Assembly: GCF_023091865.1 (NCBI RefSeq)
Contig: NZ_JAHXDI010000004.1
Span: 186,001 to 250,000, forward strand
Length of the DNA stretch: 64,000 nucleotides
Direction: 5' to 3'
DNA from: Chromohalobacter moromii
GTDB lineage: Bacteria; Pseudomonadota; Gammaproteobacteria; Pseudomonadales; Halomonadaceae
Made by a program: the position numbers and the translations under genes. A model generated the notes under the pieces. It saw only the letters and a program-made list of their open reading frames with translations, was not told the DNA's origin and did no database searches. Positions 49,021 through 57,541 of the stretch are shown one piece after another (the stretch's first letter is position 1; each line of letters begins with the position of its first letter).

Positions 49021-50951
49021 CAGGCATCGCCTTTTTTCGTGGTGGGTTTGCGCGCCGAAGTGCGCTTCTTGGTGCGCCGCCGTGCGGTGTTGGATTTGCC
49101 GCGTGTCGGCCGTGAGGGTTCGGCGCCGCCCGGCGTAGCCAGAGCCTGGCGCATGCGCTCGGCATTCGCCTGACTCAGTAGTTGGTGAACATCGCCCACC
49201 AGCGTGTCGAGGAATGCGGTGGCGTCGGCGTTGCCCTCGGCGATTTCGGCTAGGCGCTGCTCCCAAAGGGCCGTGCGCTCGGGGCGCGTGGCGGTATCCG
49301 GCAAGGCCTGAATCAGCGCGCGTCCGGTCCGTGTGGCACGCAGTGCGCCTTGCTGGCGAATCACGTAGCCGCGCGTGATGAGTGTCTCCAGAATGCCGGC
49401 GCGTGTCGCCTCGGTGCCTAGGCCGTCGGTGTCGCGCAGGGTACGACGCACCGCGTTATCGTCGACGTAGCGGGCGATGTTCATCATCGCCTTGATCAGG
49501 CTGGCGTCGGAGAATGGCTCCGGCGGGCGCGTCTGACGGTCCTCCACGGCACAAGCCTGGACCCGAGCGGTTTCGCCTTCGCGCAACGCGGGCAACGCCG
49601 GTGCTTCATCACGCGTAGTGAATAGCGGTTTCCATCCGCGCACGAGTACCTCCTGGCCCTGGGCGCGAAAGCACTCCCCGAGGATCGAGAACTCGGCTTT
49701 GACGTCGCGCGTTTCCAGTGGCGGGTAGAATTGCGCGAGTACGTTGCAGGCGATCAGCCTGAAAACGTTGGCCTCATCATTGGATAAGCGGGCCGCGTCG
49801 AAAGGGCGGCCGGTGGGCGCGAGCGCATGGTGGGCGCCGACCTGCTTGTCGTTCCAGGCGCGTGAGCGGCGGTTGAAGTCTGCGCCGCGCAGCCAACCGG
49901 CTAGGGTGTCATCAGAGGCGCAGGCGGTAGAGAGTGTCTGCCTCGCCGCGGCAAAATGACCTTCAGGCAGGTAGCGACAATCCGAACGCGGATAGGTGAT
50001 GAGCTGATGGCGCTCGTAGAGCGTCTGGCAGATATCCAGCACACGTTTGGCCGGTAGTTTGTAACGGCGCGCAGCATCGACCTGTAATGCCGACAGTGAA
50101 TATGGCAATGGGGCCGATTGGGACTTCTTCTTGCTTTGCAGGGCGCTGAGATGCCCCTCGGCGTTGGGCAGGCGCGACGCCAACGCCTCGGCCGGCTCGC
50201 GCGCCAATAGTCGCCCTTGGTCGTCCAACGGATGCGGCGGTTGGGGTTGCCACCAGGCACGTAGCGTGCCGTGCTCGACGCCCAGATCCGCCCATAGCGT
50301 ATAAAAGGGGCGTGAGACGAAGCCCTCGATCTCCAGATCACGGCGTACGATGAGTCCCAGCACGGGCGTCTGCACACGTCCTACCGAGAGTACGCCCGAG
50401 TAACCGGCTTGGCGGCCGGTCAAGGTCCAGGCGCGTGACAAGTTGATGCCATACAGCCAATCGGCGCGTGAGCGTGCCTCGGCAGCCTCGAAGAGCGATT
50501 GATAGCGTGCGTTGTCCTCGAGGCGTTGCAATGCCTGTTGCACGGCGGGGCGGTTGAGGTCGCTGATCAACAGTCGCGCCAACGGGCCGCGCCAGCCCAG
50601 GCGTTCGATGACCTGTTGGACCAGCAATTGCCCCTCACGGTCCGGATCGCCGGCATGCACGACGCTATCGGCACGCTTGAGGAGTTTGCGAATTACGGCC
50701 AACTGCGCCCGGGCCTTGGCGCGGGGTATGAGTTGCCATTGCTGCGGCACGATGGGCAAATCGTCGAGGCGCCATTGCTGATAGCGCGCGTCGTAGGCGT
50801 CGGGGGGTGCCTGCTCGAGAAGATGCCCGACGCACCAGCTGATACAGGTCTCCCCGCATTCGAGATACCCGTCCTGACGTTGCGTCTTGGCGGGTAATGC
50901 GTCAGCGATGGCGCGTGCCAGACTGGGCTTTTCGGCGACGATCAGGCGCAT
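49020..50951 (-). CDS. topB: TopB, DNA topoisomerase III
   Basis: A 643-residue type IA topoisomerase that decatenates replication intermediates. TOPRIM residues DPDREG are at 102-107, the active Tyr320 is in ITYPRSDCRYL, and EATRAGILE in the C-terminal part is typical. The last ~25 residues are very rich in Lys, Arg and Thr and may bind DNA. Length matches E. coli TopB. Start of a minus-strand operon continuing into panE. Confidence 0.95.
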   Translation of the reverse strand: MRLIVAEKPSLARAIADALPAKTQRQDGYLECGETCISWCVGHLLEQAPPDAYDARYQQWRLDDLPIVPQQWQLIPRAKARAQLAVIRKLLKRADSVVHAGDPDREGQLLVQQVIERLGWRGPLARLLISDLNRPAVQQALQRLEDNARYQSLFEAAEARSRADWLYGINLSRAWTLTGRQAGYSGVLSVGRVQTPVLGLIVRRDLEIEGFVSRPFYTLWADLGVEHGTLRAWWQPQPPHPLDDQGRLLAREPAEALASRLPNAEGHLSALQSKKKSQSAPLPYSLSALQVDAARRYKLPAKRVLDICQTLYERHQLITYPRSDCRYLPEGHFAAARQTLSTACASDDTLAGWLRGADFNRRSRAWNDKQVGAHHALAPTGRPFDAARLSNDEANVFRLIACNVLAQFYPPLETRDVKAEFSILGECFRAQGQEVLVRGWKPLFTTRDEAPALPALREGETARVQACAVEDRQTRPPEPFSDASLIKAMMNIARYVDDNAVRRTLRDTDGLGTEATRAGILETLITRGYVIRQQGALRATRTGRALIQALPDTATRPERTALWEQRLAEIAEGNADATAFLDTLVGDVHQLLSQANAERMRQALATPGGAEPSRPTRGKSNTARRRTKKRTSARKPTTKKGDA

Positions 50952-51034
50952 GATGTTAGGCGATCCAGCATGAACATGGCATCTATTCTGCCATGCTCGA
51001 TCCAGTGCGTGGGCCGAATTGGCGCGGTGGATAG

Positions 51035-52957
51035 CTAGTTTCGACGCCCGAAGAGCCGACGTGCGCGCACCAGGGCGCGGTACCAGTCGCGATGTGGCGT
51101 TCCCACGGCGGGCGGGCGATGACTGAGAAAGCTGACGTTGCGGGCGTCGCTGCGTCCCGTCAGGTTGATGTTGGAGAGCATCTGCAACGTGCTGTCACGG
51201 GCGCCGTACTGGCGTTTGAGAAACTCGATGGCTGCCGGCTCGAGTTCCACGCGATAGTGGCGCACCAATGCCAACGCCAGCGATTCCGCCGCGCGTGACA
51301 ACTCGGTATCCACCTCCCGGACCATCGAGGCGCCCAGCGCGGCTTTGGCGGCCGCCGACAGGTTGGGCTCGATCTGGCCGAAGTCGGCAGCATTGGAGCT
51401 GTTGATGGCACGCTGCGTGGCGGGCTGCGACAGCCCTACGTGAGGTTCGAGGGCGAGGAAAATCTCGATGGCCAGGCGCTTGGCGGCATCCACGCCGACG
51501 CTGAGCTGGGTCTCGCGGTGTGCGCCGCGCCAGGCTTCGTGATGGCGTGGCGTGATGCCCGTCTGGTTCAAGTAGCGGGCGAGATGCTTGCAGACCCGTG
51601 CCTTGGCTTCGTCATCCAGCGCAATGGTGCTTTCGCGGATGCGCAGTCCTCGCCGACCCGGCCCCAGGCGCAGACGCGTCGTATCATCGGACAAGCTAGC
51701 GGTGATGCGCTCCCAGCGATCCACCGACTTGATTAACTGAGCGTGACTGCGGCCCACATGTTCGTAAGCGCTGGATACGCTCTTGTAGAGCTGAATGGCA
51801 TTAGCGAGGATATCCGACTTGGTGCGCAACGCGCGCTTGCGCTCTTCCTGGCCGACTTCCACTGCCTGGGCGAGGTGCACGATCTGCTCGGCCAGCGCGT
51901 CCATCGCCTTGACCGAACGCTCGAGCAGCAGTTCGGCGCGCAGCCCCGAGGCGCTGTCCTCGACCAAGGTGCCGGATTGTTCGGCGAGATAGACGTTGAG
52001 CGCCTTGAGACGCGAGAGCCCGGTCGCTTGCGCAATGCGTTGGCGTGCACGTGCCTCTTCCAGGTTGTCGAACGCCTGTGCGAGGCGCCAGCGGCCACGA
52101 TACTCGAACGAGAGCACCGGAATCTTGCGCCCACTGATTAATTCGAACGCCAGAATCATCATTTCCTCGACGTCCTGAAGGGTCATCAGCAGGTCGTTGT
52201 CCTGCTCAATGGCGGCCATGACGCGCTCGATGAAGTTCTCGTCGCGCGGCACACCCTGATGAAGGTCGGGGGCACGACCCTCGAAGCGCTCACGCAGCAG
52301 GTGCGTGGCGATGGGTGCGGTGTCGTAGAGGGCGTTGAACTGAGGCTCCAGGGTGTCGCGGTACTGGGTAACGAGATCGCGAATGCGGGCGTGTAAGCCG
52401 ACCCGGCGATAGACGTCGATCTGACCGATGAGGCGTGCGCTTTCGCGGTCGTCGAGGAGTTCGATGGCCGCCAACTCAACGCCCTCCGGCGAGAGATCAT
52501 GCTTGCGCAGCAACATGGCGGCGGCTTCGCGGCGCCGGGCATCGCCTTCGAGGCTTTCGACGATCAAATCGCGCGTGACCAGAAGTAGCTCGGGCAAGGT
52601 CTTGATGACCTGCTCGATCTGTCCAGAGGTCTTCTCGGCCTTGCGCCCCTGAGTGAGGTGGTAGCCGAGGTTGGCCAGAATCCCCGCAGCGCCGGTGATT
52701 ACCGTGTAGGAGATGAAGAAGACGTAGTTTTCCGTGGTCGGTGCCTTGCCGTACCCCAACAGGTAGCCGCCCCATGCGCCGAGCAGCGTCACTGGACCGG
52801 CCGTCCATAGGATCTGCATCAGACTGACCGACCAGGGTACCTTCTCGACGGCTGCAGTGATGCGCCGGATTTCGTTGCGTCCTTCGCGTTCGAGGCGGAC
52901 CTGTGAGGTTTCTTGAGCGGGCGATGCTTTACGCTGAAACGGCAACGGCAGGAGCAC
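51035..52957 (-). CDS. Large unrecognised membrane-anchored helical protein
   Basis: A 640-residue protein from a GTG at 52957, chosen because AAGGGATG lies just upstream; a longer reading to 53017 is open. After a basic N-terminus there are two hydrophobic helices at about residues 43-70 and 76-100 (NYVFFISYTVITGAAGILANL), then about 540 residues of predicted soluble helix rich in Leu, Arg, Ala and Glu, with possible coiled coil. I do not recognise a domain. It diverges from the SEC-C protein gene with a 138-bp gap. Function unknown. Confidence 0.7.
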   Translation of the reverse strand: MLLPLPFQRKASPAQETSQVRLEREGRNEIRRITAAVEKVPWSVSLMQILWTAGPVTLLGAWGGYLLGYGKAPTTENYVFFISYTVITGAAGILANLGYHLTQGRKAEKTSGQIEQVIKTLPELLLVTRDLIVESLEGDARRREAAAMLLRKHDLSPEGVELAAIELLDDRESARLIGQIDVYRRVGLHARIRDLVTQYRDTLEPQFNALYDTAPIATHLLRERFEGRAPDLHQGVPRDENFIERVMAAIEQDNDLLMTLQDVEEMMILAFELISGRKIPVLSFEYRGRWRLAQAFDNLEEARARQRIAQATGLSRLKALNVYLAEQSGTLVEDSASGLRAELLLERSVKAMDALAEQIVHLAQAVEVGQEERKRALRTKSDILANAIQLYKSVSSAYEHVGRSHAQLIKSVDRWERITASLSDDTTRLRLGPGRRGLRIRESTIALDDEAKARVCKHLARYLNQTGITPRHHEAWRGAHRETQLSVGVDAAKRLAIEIFLALEPHVGLSQPATQRAINSSNAADFGQIEPNLSAAAKAALGASMVREVDTELSRAAESLALALVRHYRVELEPAAIEFLKRQYGARDSTLQMLSNINLTGRSDARNVSFLSHRPPAVGTPHRDWYRALVRARRLFGRRN

Positions 52958-53060
52958 GATGACATCCCTTACATGGCGGGGTTCGGACAAGCGGCGACAA
53001 TACCCGAAAAGCGGCATGGGTGCACCAAGCGGTAGACGGATGAGGCTCGCTCGTCGGACA

Positions 53061-53069
53061 TGCTAGAAT
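53061..53069 (+). promoter_or_regulatory. Extended -10 (TGC TAGAAT) for the SEC-C gene
   Basis: TGC followed by TAGAAT, 26 bases before the SEC-C protein start and just ahead of its GGAGGG site. No good -35; the TGn extension may compensate. The same 9-mer precedes rfaH at 56331. Confidence 0.4.
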
Positions 53070-53095
53070 AAGGCGATTTTTTCTGGAGGGTCGCA

Positions 53096-54901
53096 ATGCT
53101 GGCCGCATGGGTGGAACAATTGCTGGGGTACGCCAGCGGCGCGTTGAAGGCGATACGCGACAACGAGCATTATCCGGCGCTGATGATCTGGGCGCGCGAC
53201 GAGGGCGTGGTGCGTGTCGGCGGTGATCTGAGCCTGGCGCAGGCCTTGGCGCCCTTATTGTGGAACGAGACGCCGCTGGTGCGACTGGGCTTCGATCCCG
53301 AACCCTTGGCGTGGCCGGGGCGTAACGAACCCTGCTGGTGCGATTCAGGGCGCAAGACCAAGCAATGCTGCGGTGCGGTGACATTGCCGGGTGCGGTCCC
53401 CCCGCATCTGATGTGGATGCTGTCGCTCAAAGAGTGGACGGGCGAGACACTCAAGGCGGCCCTGGGGAGCGGCAAGGCGCCGGACCAGGCACTGCTGGAG
53501 GCCGGTTTGATTGCCGCCGAAAGCGGTCAGCGCGGTCGCGCCCAGCAGATCCTCGAGAGCCTCTTCTCCAGCGAGCGTGATTGGTCGCGCCTGCCCGAAC
53601 AGGCCGAGCCAGCGTTTGAAATCCTCGTCGATCTCTATCAATCGCGCGGCTTTCATCGCAAGCGGGCGGCGTTACTCGACGAGGTTCTGGAGCGCGGCCC
53701 GACCTTCCTGCGCGGTGTAGCGCTCGAGCGCTTGTGCTTGATGCATCTCGATAGCGATGATTTGGCCAGTGCTCGGGAAGCCTTCGTGCGGGCCCAGCAA
53801 ACGCTGCCCGATTCGCCGACGCTGGCCTATATCGAGTCCATGTTGTTGCTGCATGAAGGTCATCCCGAAGAAGCCCGAGCTCGGGCGCATTTCTGGTGGC
53901 GTCGACTCTCCAAGCGTTCTGACCTCGAATCCGATCAGCTACAGTTTCTGGCCGACCTGGCCGCCAATCCCGAGGCGACCCTGGCCGAACAGATGATCAA
54001 CTCCGAGGAAGACCTGGCCGAGCCGCTGGCGGCGCTTGCCGCCTTGCTCGATACCTTGGAGGCACCGCCTCGGCTGCACTTGTCGCGTACGCCGGAGGGC
54101 CACGTGGAATACCATGCCACGGCCCGTGAGGATACCGCCTTCGCGGCGTGGTTCGAGTATTTCAAGGTGACCATCGACGAAGAGGCTGCGCTGAGTTTCG
54201 AGTCTGATCCCTGGGAAAACGCCGGCGAATGGCTGCCCGCCTTGTGTGCTCATCCTGAATGGCTGGGTTCGCCGTCGGTGATGCAGTCGCTGAGCCTGGC
54301 GTTGACGAGTCGTTTCGGAAGCCTGCCGTGGATGGCGGAGAGCTTCTTTGAACCGCTAGCGGCGCGGTTCGAAGCATGGCTATCACAACTCGAGACGCAG
54401 CAAGGCCCCTTCGCCTGGGATGACGCCAACAATGCCACCTTGCTGCGTTGCGCCTTGGCGCTGATCGTGGGCATGGAACGCGGCGCGCGGACGCGTTCGC
54501 GGCATCTTGCCGAACGCGTGCTCAAGCTCGATGAGGAAGATGACCTGGGATTGCGCGAGTTGGTGCTCGATCAGTTGCTGCGGGAAGGGCGTGATGACGA
54601 GGCTGCCGAGCTCAGCGGCGCGCACGATGAGGAAGAGATGATCGGCGTGACCATGGCGCGTGTGCTCGCCTTGTATCGTCTGGAGCGGCGTGACGAGGCT
54701 GATGAGATGCTAACCGTCGCCCAGCGGGCCAATCCCTACTTGGTGCCGATGCTGTGCGACGAGAAGCCGAAGCCGGTAGCGTTGGCCGTCGATGCGCCGG
54801 CGCCGGGGACGCGCGCCGAAGCGTGGCAGTATCGCCAGTTGATGCGCGATCAGTGGATGGCGACACCGGGCGCCATGGCGTGGCTGGACACCCATCGTTG
54901 A
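53096..54901 (+). CDS. SEC-C motif protein with TPR-like repeats, unknown function
   Basis: A 601-residue soluble protein. Near residues 75-92 it carries EPCWCDSGRKTKQCCG, a SEC-C zinc motif like the C-terminus of SecA. The rest is helical and looks like degenerate tetratricopeptide repeats (ARAQQILESLF, LERLCLMHLDSDDLASAREAF, LALYRLERRDEADEML). GGAGGG lies before the ATG. SEC-C modules occur in SecA and in many proteins of unclear role; I cannot name its function. Encoded opposite the 640-residue membrane protein. Confidence 0.75.
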   Translation: MLAAWVEQLLGYASGALKAIRDNEHYPALMIWARDEGVVRVGGDLSLAQALAPLLWNETPLVRLGFDPEPLAWPGRNEPCWCDSGRKTKQCCGAVTLPGAVPPHLMWMLSLKEWTGETLKAALGSGKAPDQALLEAGLIAAESGQRGRAQQILESLFSSERDWSRLPEQAEPAFEILVDLYQSRGFHRKRAALLDEVLERGPTFLRGVALERLCLMHLDSDDLASAREAFVRAQQTLPDSPTLAYIESMLLLHEGHPEEARARAHFWWRRLSKRSDLESDQLQFLADLAANPEATLAEQMINSEEDLAEPLAALAALLDTLEAPPRLHLSRTPEGHVEYHATAREDTAFAAWFEYFKVTIDEEAALSFESDPWENAGEWLPALCAHPEWLGSPSVMQSLSLALTSRFGSLPWMAESFFEPLAARFEAWLSQLETQQGPFAWDDANNATLLRCALALIVGMERGARTRSRHLAERVLKLDEEDDLGLRELVLDQLLREGRDDEAAELSGAHDEEEMIGVTMARVLALYRLERRDEADEMLTVAQRANPYLVPMLCDEKPKPVALAVDAPAPGTRAEAWQYRQLMRDQWMATPGAMAWLDTHR

Positions 54902-54937
54902 GGGGGCATGCGAAAACGTGCCTGCTTCGCGGCATGT

Positions 54938-56275
54938 TTAGCGCTGAGTGCGAGCGAGCCAGAGTGCGAGTAGCACGGCGGGTACACCCAGTGCTGCGCT
55001 GACGGTAAAGAAGCCCGTATAGCCGAAGCCATCCACTACTAGCCCCGAGAAGCCGCCGAGAAACTTGCCGGGTAGCGTCATCAGCGATGAGAACAAGGCA
55101 TATTGCGTTGCTGTGTAGGCTCGTGATGTCAGGCTCGAGAGAAAGGCGATGAAGACCGTGCTCGCCAGGCCATTGGCGAGGTTGTCACCCATGATGGTCA
55201 TAACCAGCATGGGAAAGCTGTGCCCCGCGTTGGCCAAGGCCACGAACATAAGGTTGGTAAGGGCGGTTGCCAGGGCGCCCACTACCAGCATGCGTCCCAA
55301 TCCAAACCGCACTACCAAAAGCCCGCCGGCCACGCCGCCGAGAATGCTCATGGCGATGCCGAACACCTTGGTCACATTGGCTATCTCCGAGAGGCTGAAG
55401 CCCAGGTCGATGTAGAGCGGGTTGGCCATCGCGGCCATCGCCAGGTCGCTGATGCGGTAGAGGCCGATGAACAGCAGAAACCATAAAGCCGTGCGTCCGT
55501 GACGGGCGAAGAAATCGGTGAAGGGGCAGACGATAGCGCCGATGACCCAGGCGCCAAAACGTCGCCGTCGCCGAGGCGCATGCCGGTGCTGGTACAGGAA
55601 TGCGCGCACGCGAGGTTCGCTGGCGAGTTGTATGCCAAGCGTCGAGCGCTGCGGTTCCGGTCTCACCAGGGTAGTAATCACGCCTACCCCGACGAGTGCG
55701 GCCATGCATGCGTAGGCGGCATGCCAAGAGACCGCGTCGGCGATATAAAGCGCCCCGGCGCCAGCGGCGAGCAGCCCGCCGCGATAGCCGATGATATAGG
55801 TCGAGGCCATGGCGGCCTGCACGCTTTCCTCGGCGGATTCGATGCGATAGGCATCGATGACGATATCCTGTGTCGCCGCGCCGAATGCGACCAGCAGGGC
55901 CAGGCCGGCGATGAGGATGAGATGCGCGGGCGGCGAAAGGGTGGCCAGGCCCAGCAGTCCCGCGGCGATCGTCAACTGGGCGCAGAGCATCCAACTGCGG
56001 CGTTGACCGAACCAGCGGCCCACGCCGGGCAGGGCGACACGATCGACGACCGGTGCCCAGGCGATCTTGATCGAATAAAGAATGCCGATCCAGGAGAAGA
56101 ACCCGATGGCAGCGACATCCACTCCGGCGTCGCGCAGCCACGCCGTGAGCGTCGAGAACACCAGCAGGAACGGTAGGCCGGCGGCGAAACCGAGAAACAG
56201 CATGGTGATGACCGGTGCCTGCAGATAAACCGCCAAGGCGTCGCGCCAGCGGCGGTGTGCGACATCGTGAGTCAT
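54938..56275 (-). CDS. AmpG-like muropeptide permease (MFS)
   Basis: A 445-residue polytopic MFS protein resembling AmpG, which imports anhydro-muropeptides for cell-wall recycling and beta-lactamase signalling. AGGAGG lies six bases before the ATG at 56275. Signatures are FAAGLPFLLVFSTLTAWLRDAGV, YSIKIAWAPVVDR, GAATQDIVIDAYR and IMGDNLANGLAS. About twelve to fourteen hydrophobic helices are visible. The gene converges with the SEC-C gene. Confidence 0.87.
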   Translation of the reverse strand: MTHDVAHRRWRDALAVYLQAPVITMLFLGFAAGLPFLLVFSTLTAWLRDAGVDVAAIGFFSWIGILYSIKIAWAPVVDRVALPGVGRWFGQRRSWMLCAQLTIAAGLLGLATLSPPAHLILIAGLALLVAFGAATQDIVIDAYRIESAEESVQAAMASTYIIGYRGGLLAAGAGALYIADAVSWHAAYACMAALVGVGVITTLVRPEPQRSTLGIQLASEPRVRAFLYQHRHAPRRRRRFGAWVIGAIVCPFTDFFARHGRTALWFLLFIGLYRISDLAMAAMANPLYIDLGFSLSEIANVTKVFGIAMSILGGVAGGLLVVRFGLGRMLVVGALATALTNLMFVALANAGHSFPMLVMTIMGDNLANGLASTVFIAFLSSLTSRAYTATQYALFSSLMTLPGKFLGGFSGLVVDGFGYTGFFTVSAALGVPAVLLALWLARTQR

Positions 56276-56310
56276 CGGTTCCTCCTGTGAGCGAGCCGCC
56301 CAATGCGGCT

Positions 56311-56339
56311 CGGACATGAATCCGGCACAATGCTAGAAT
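56311..56339 (+). promoter_or_regulatory. rfaH: Putative sigma-70 promoter for rfaH
   Basis: CGGACA at 56311-56316 (four of six), 17-base spacer, and an extended -10 TGC TAGAAT at 56331-56339. Lies 92 bases before rfaH. A perfect 8-bp inverted repeat (CGAGCCGC/GCGGCTCG, 56292-56312) overlaps the -35. Confidence 0.45.
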
Positions 56340-56431
56340 GCAGTGTTTGCACGGCAACGGCCCGCGCCAGGCGCGTGTCGAAAACGCAGGTTGCGTACCG
56401 TGGCATACCCCGACGATGAAGGCCAGAGGAC

Positions 56432-56980
56432 ATGACCGATCAGCTCGATCCAAGCGCGCTCGACGACGCGGCTGCCTGCCCGCGCTGGTATGTGGTGCAG
56501 TGCAAGGGCGGGGAATCCTTCCGTGCCAGCGAACATTTGACCAATCAAGGCTATCGTGTCTTCCATCCGTTGCTCGAGGTACAAAAGAAGCGTCGCAACA
56601 AGCTGGTCTGGATAGCCGAGCCCTTGTTCCCTCACTATTTGTTCATTCGCCTCGATCGGGTGGCCAGCAATTGGCGACCCATACGGTCCACGCGGGGCGT
56701 GCTGAGGCTGGTTGCGTTCGGCGACGAGCCGTTGCCCGTGCCGGACGCGCTAGTCGAGATGCTGATCGCGCGTTCCCAGCGCGATGAGACCGAACGTGAG
56801 GCGGGCAATGTTTACTTTCGTCCCGGTGAGATCGTCGAGATCACCGAAGGCCCCTTTCAGGCGCTCAAGGCCGTGTTCGAGACCCAGAAGGGCGAAGAGC
56901 GCGCCATCGTCCTGCTCAATATGCTGCATCATCAGCAGCGCCTCGAGTTACCGGTAGGCGATCTACGCCGCACGACATGA
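56432..56980 (+). CDS. rfaH: RfaH, transcription antitermination protein
   Basis: A 182-residue NusG paralogue that lets RNA polymerase read through long operons (LPS, capsule, pili) carrying ops elements, and couples ribosomes. The NGN domain has WYVVQCKGGESFRASEHLTNQGY and FPHYLFIRLD; the C-terminal KOW domain has FRPGEIVEITEGPFQAL. A little longer than the E. coli protein because of its N-terminal extension. AGAGGAC precedes the ATG. slyD follows 35 bases later. Confidence 0.93.
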   Translation: MTDQLDPSALDDAAACPRWYVVQCKGGESFRASEHLTNQGYRVFHPLLEVQKKRRNKLVWIAEPLFPHYLFIRLDRVASNWRPIRSTRGVLRLVAFGDEPLPVPDALVEMLIARSQRDETEREAGNVYFRPGEIVEITEGPFQALKAVFETQKGEERAIVLLNMLHHQQRLELPVGDLRRTT

Positions 56981-57015
56981 CCCGCCGCTCAATGCCGTAA
57001 AGACCAGGAGTTTTC

Positions 57016-57522
57016 ATGACCATCTCGCCGCAACATGTCGTTCGCCTGCATTATGTGCTGTGCGACTCGGCAGGACATGTGCTCGACGACTCGCGTCGTC
57101 GCGAGGCGCCGCTCGAATACCTGCATGGCCACGCCAATATCCTGCCAGGCCTGGAGACAGCGCTGGAGGGGCTTTCCAGCGGCGATACCCGCGAGATCAA
57201 CCTGACGCCCGAGCAAGCCTACGGGACGCATGAGCCCGATCTCGTGCAGACGGTAGCGCGCACGGCCTTTCCCGGCGTCGAAGAGTTATCACCGGGCATG
57301 CGTTTTCAAGCGCAGGGCCCCGACGGACCGCGTACGGTGACCTTGATCGAAGCGGACGACAAGCAGGTAACGGTGGATGCCAATCATCCGCTGGCGGGAC
57401 AGGCGCTCGTGTTTCGTGTCGACATTCTCGAGGTCCGCCCGGCGAGACGCGCCGAACTTGCCAAGGGACATCCATTGGCGGCAGACGTAGTGGCCTCTGA
57501 GGTCGAGGATCGCAAGCAATAG
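57016..57522 (+). CDS. SlyD-like FKBP peptidyl-prolyl isomerase
   Basis: A 168-residue FKBP-type cis-trans prolyl isomerase with chaperone IF domain, placing it nearest SlyD/FkpB. GHANILPGLETALEGLSSGD and LTPEQAYGTHEPDLVQTV are typical. It lacks the long His/Cys-rich metal tail of E. coli SlyD. AGGAG precedes the ATG. Acts in the cytoplasm (no signal peptide). Confidence 0.88.
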   Translation: MTISPQHVVRLHYVLCDSAGHVLDDSRRREAPLEYLHGHANILPGLETALEGLSSGDTREINLTPEQAYGTHEPDLVQTVARTAFPGVEELSPGMRFQAQGPDGPRTVTLIEADDKQVTVDANHPLAGQALVFRVDILEVRPARRAELAKGHPLAADVVASEVEDRKQ

Positions 57523-57541
57523 CTGCTGGTCCCTGGGGCAT

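Noticed and set aside
55185-56453. 422-residue minus-strand open frame in a second frame of the AmpG-like gene
   Set aside because: Arg/Gly/His-rich translation with no hydrophobic helices; the AmpG frame has AGGAGG and family motifs.
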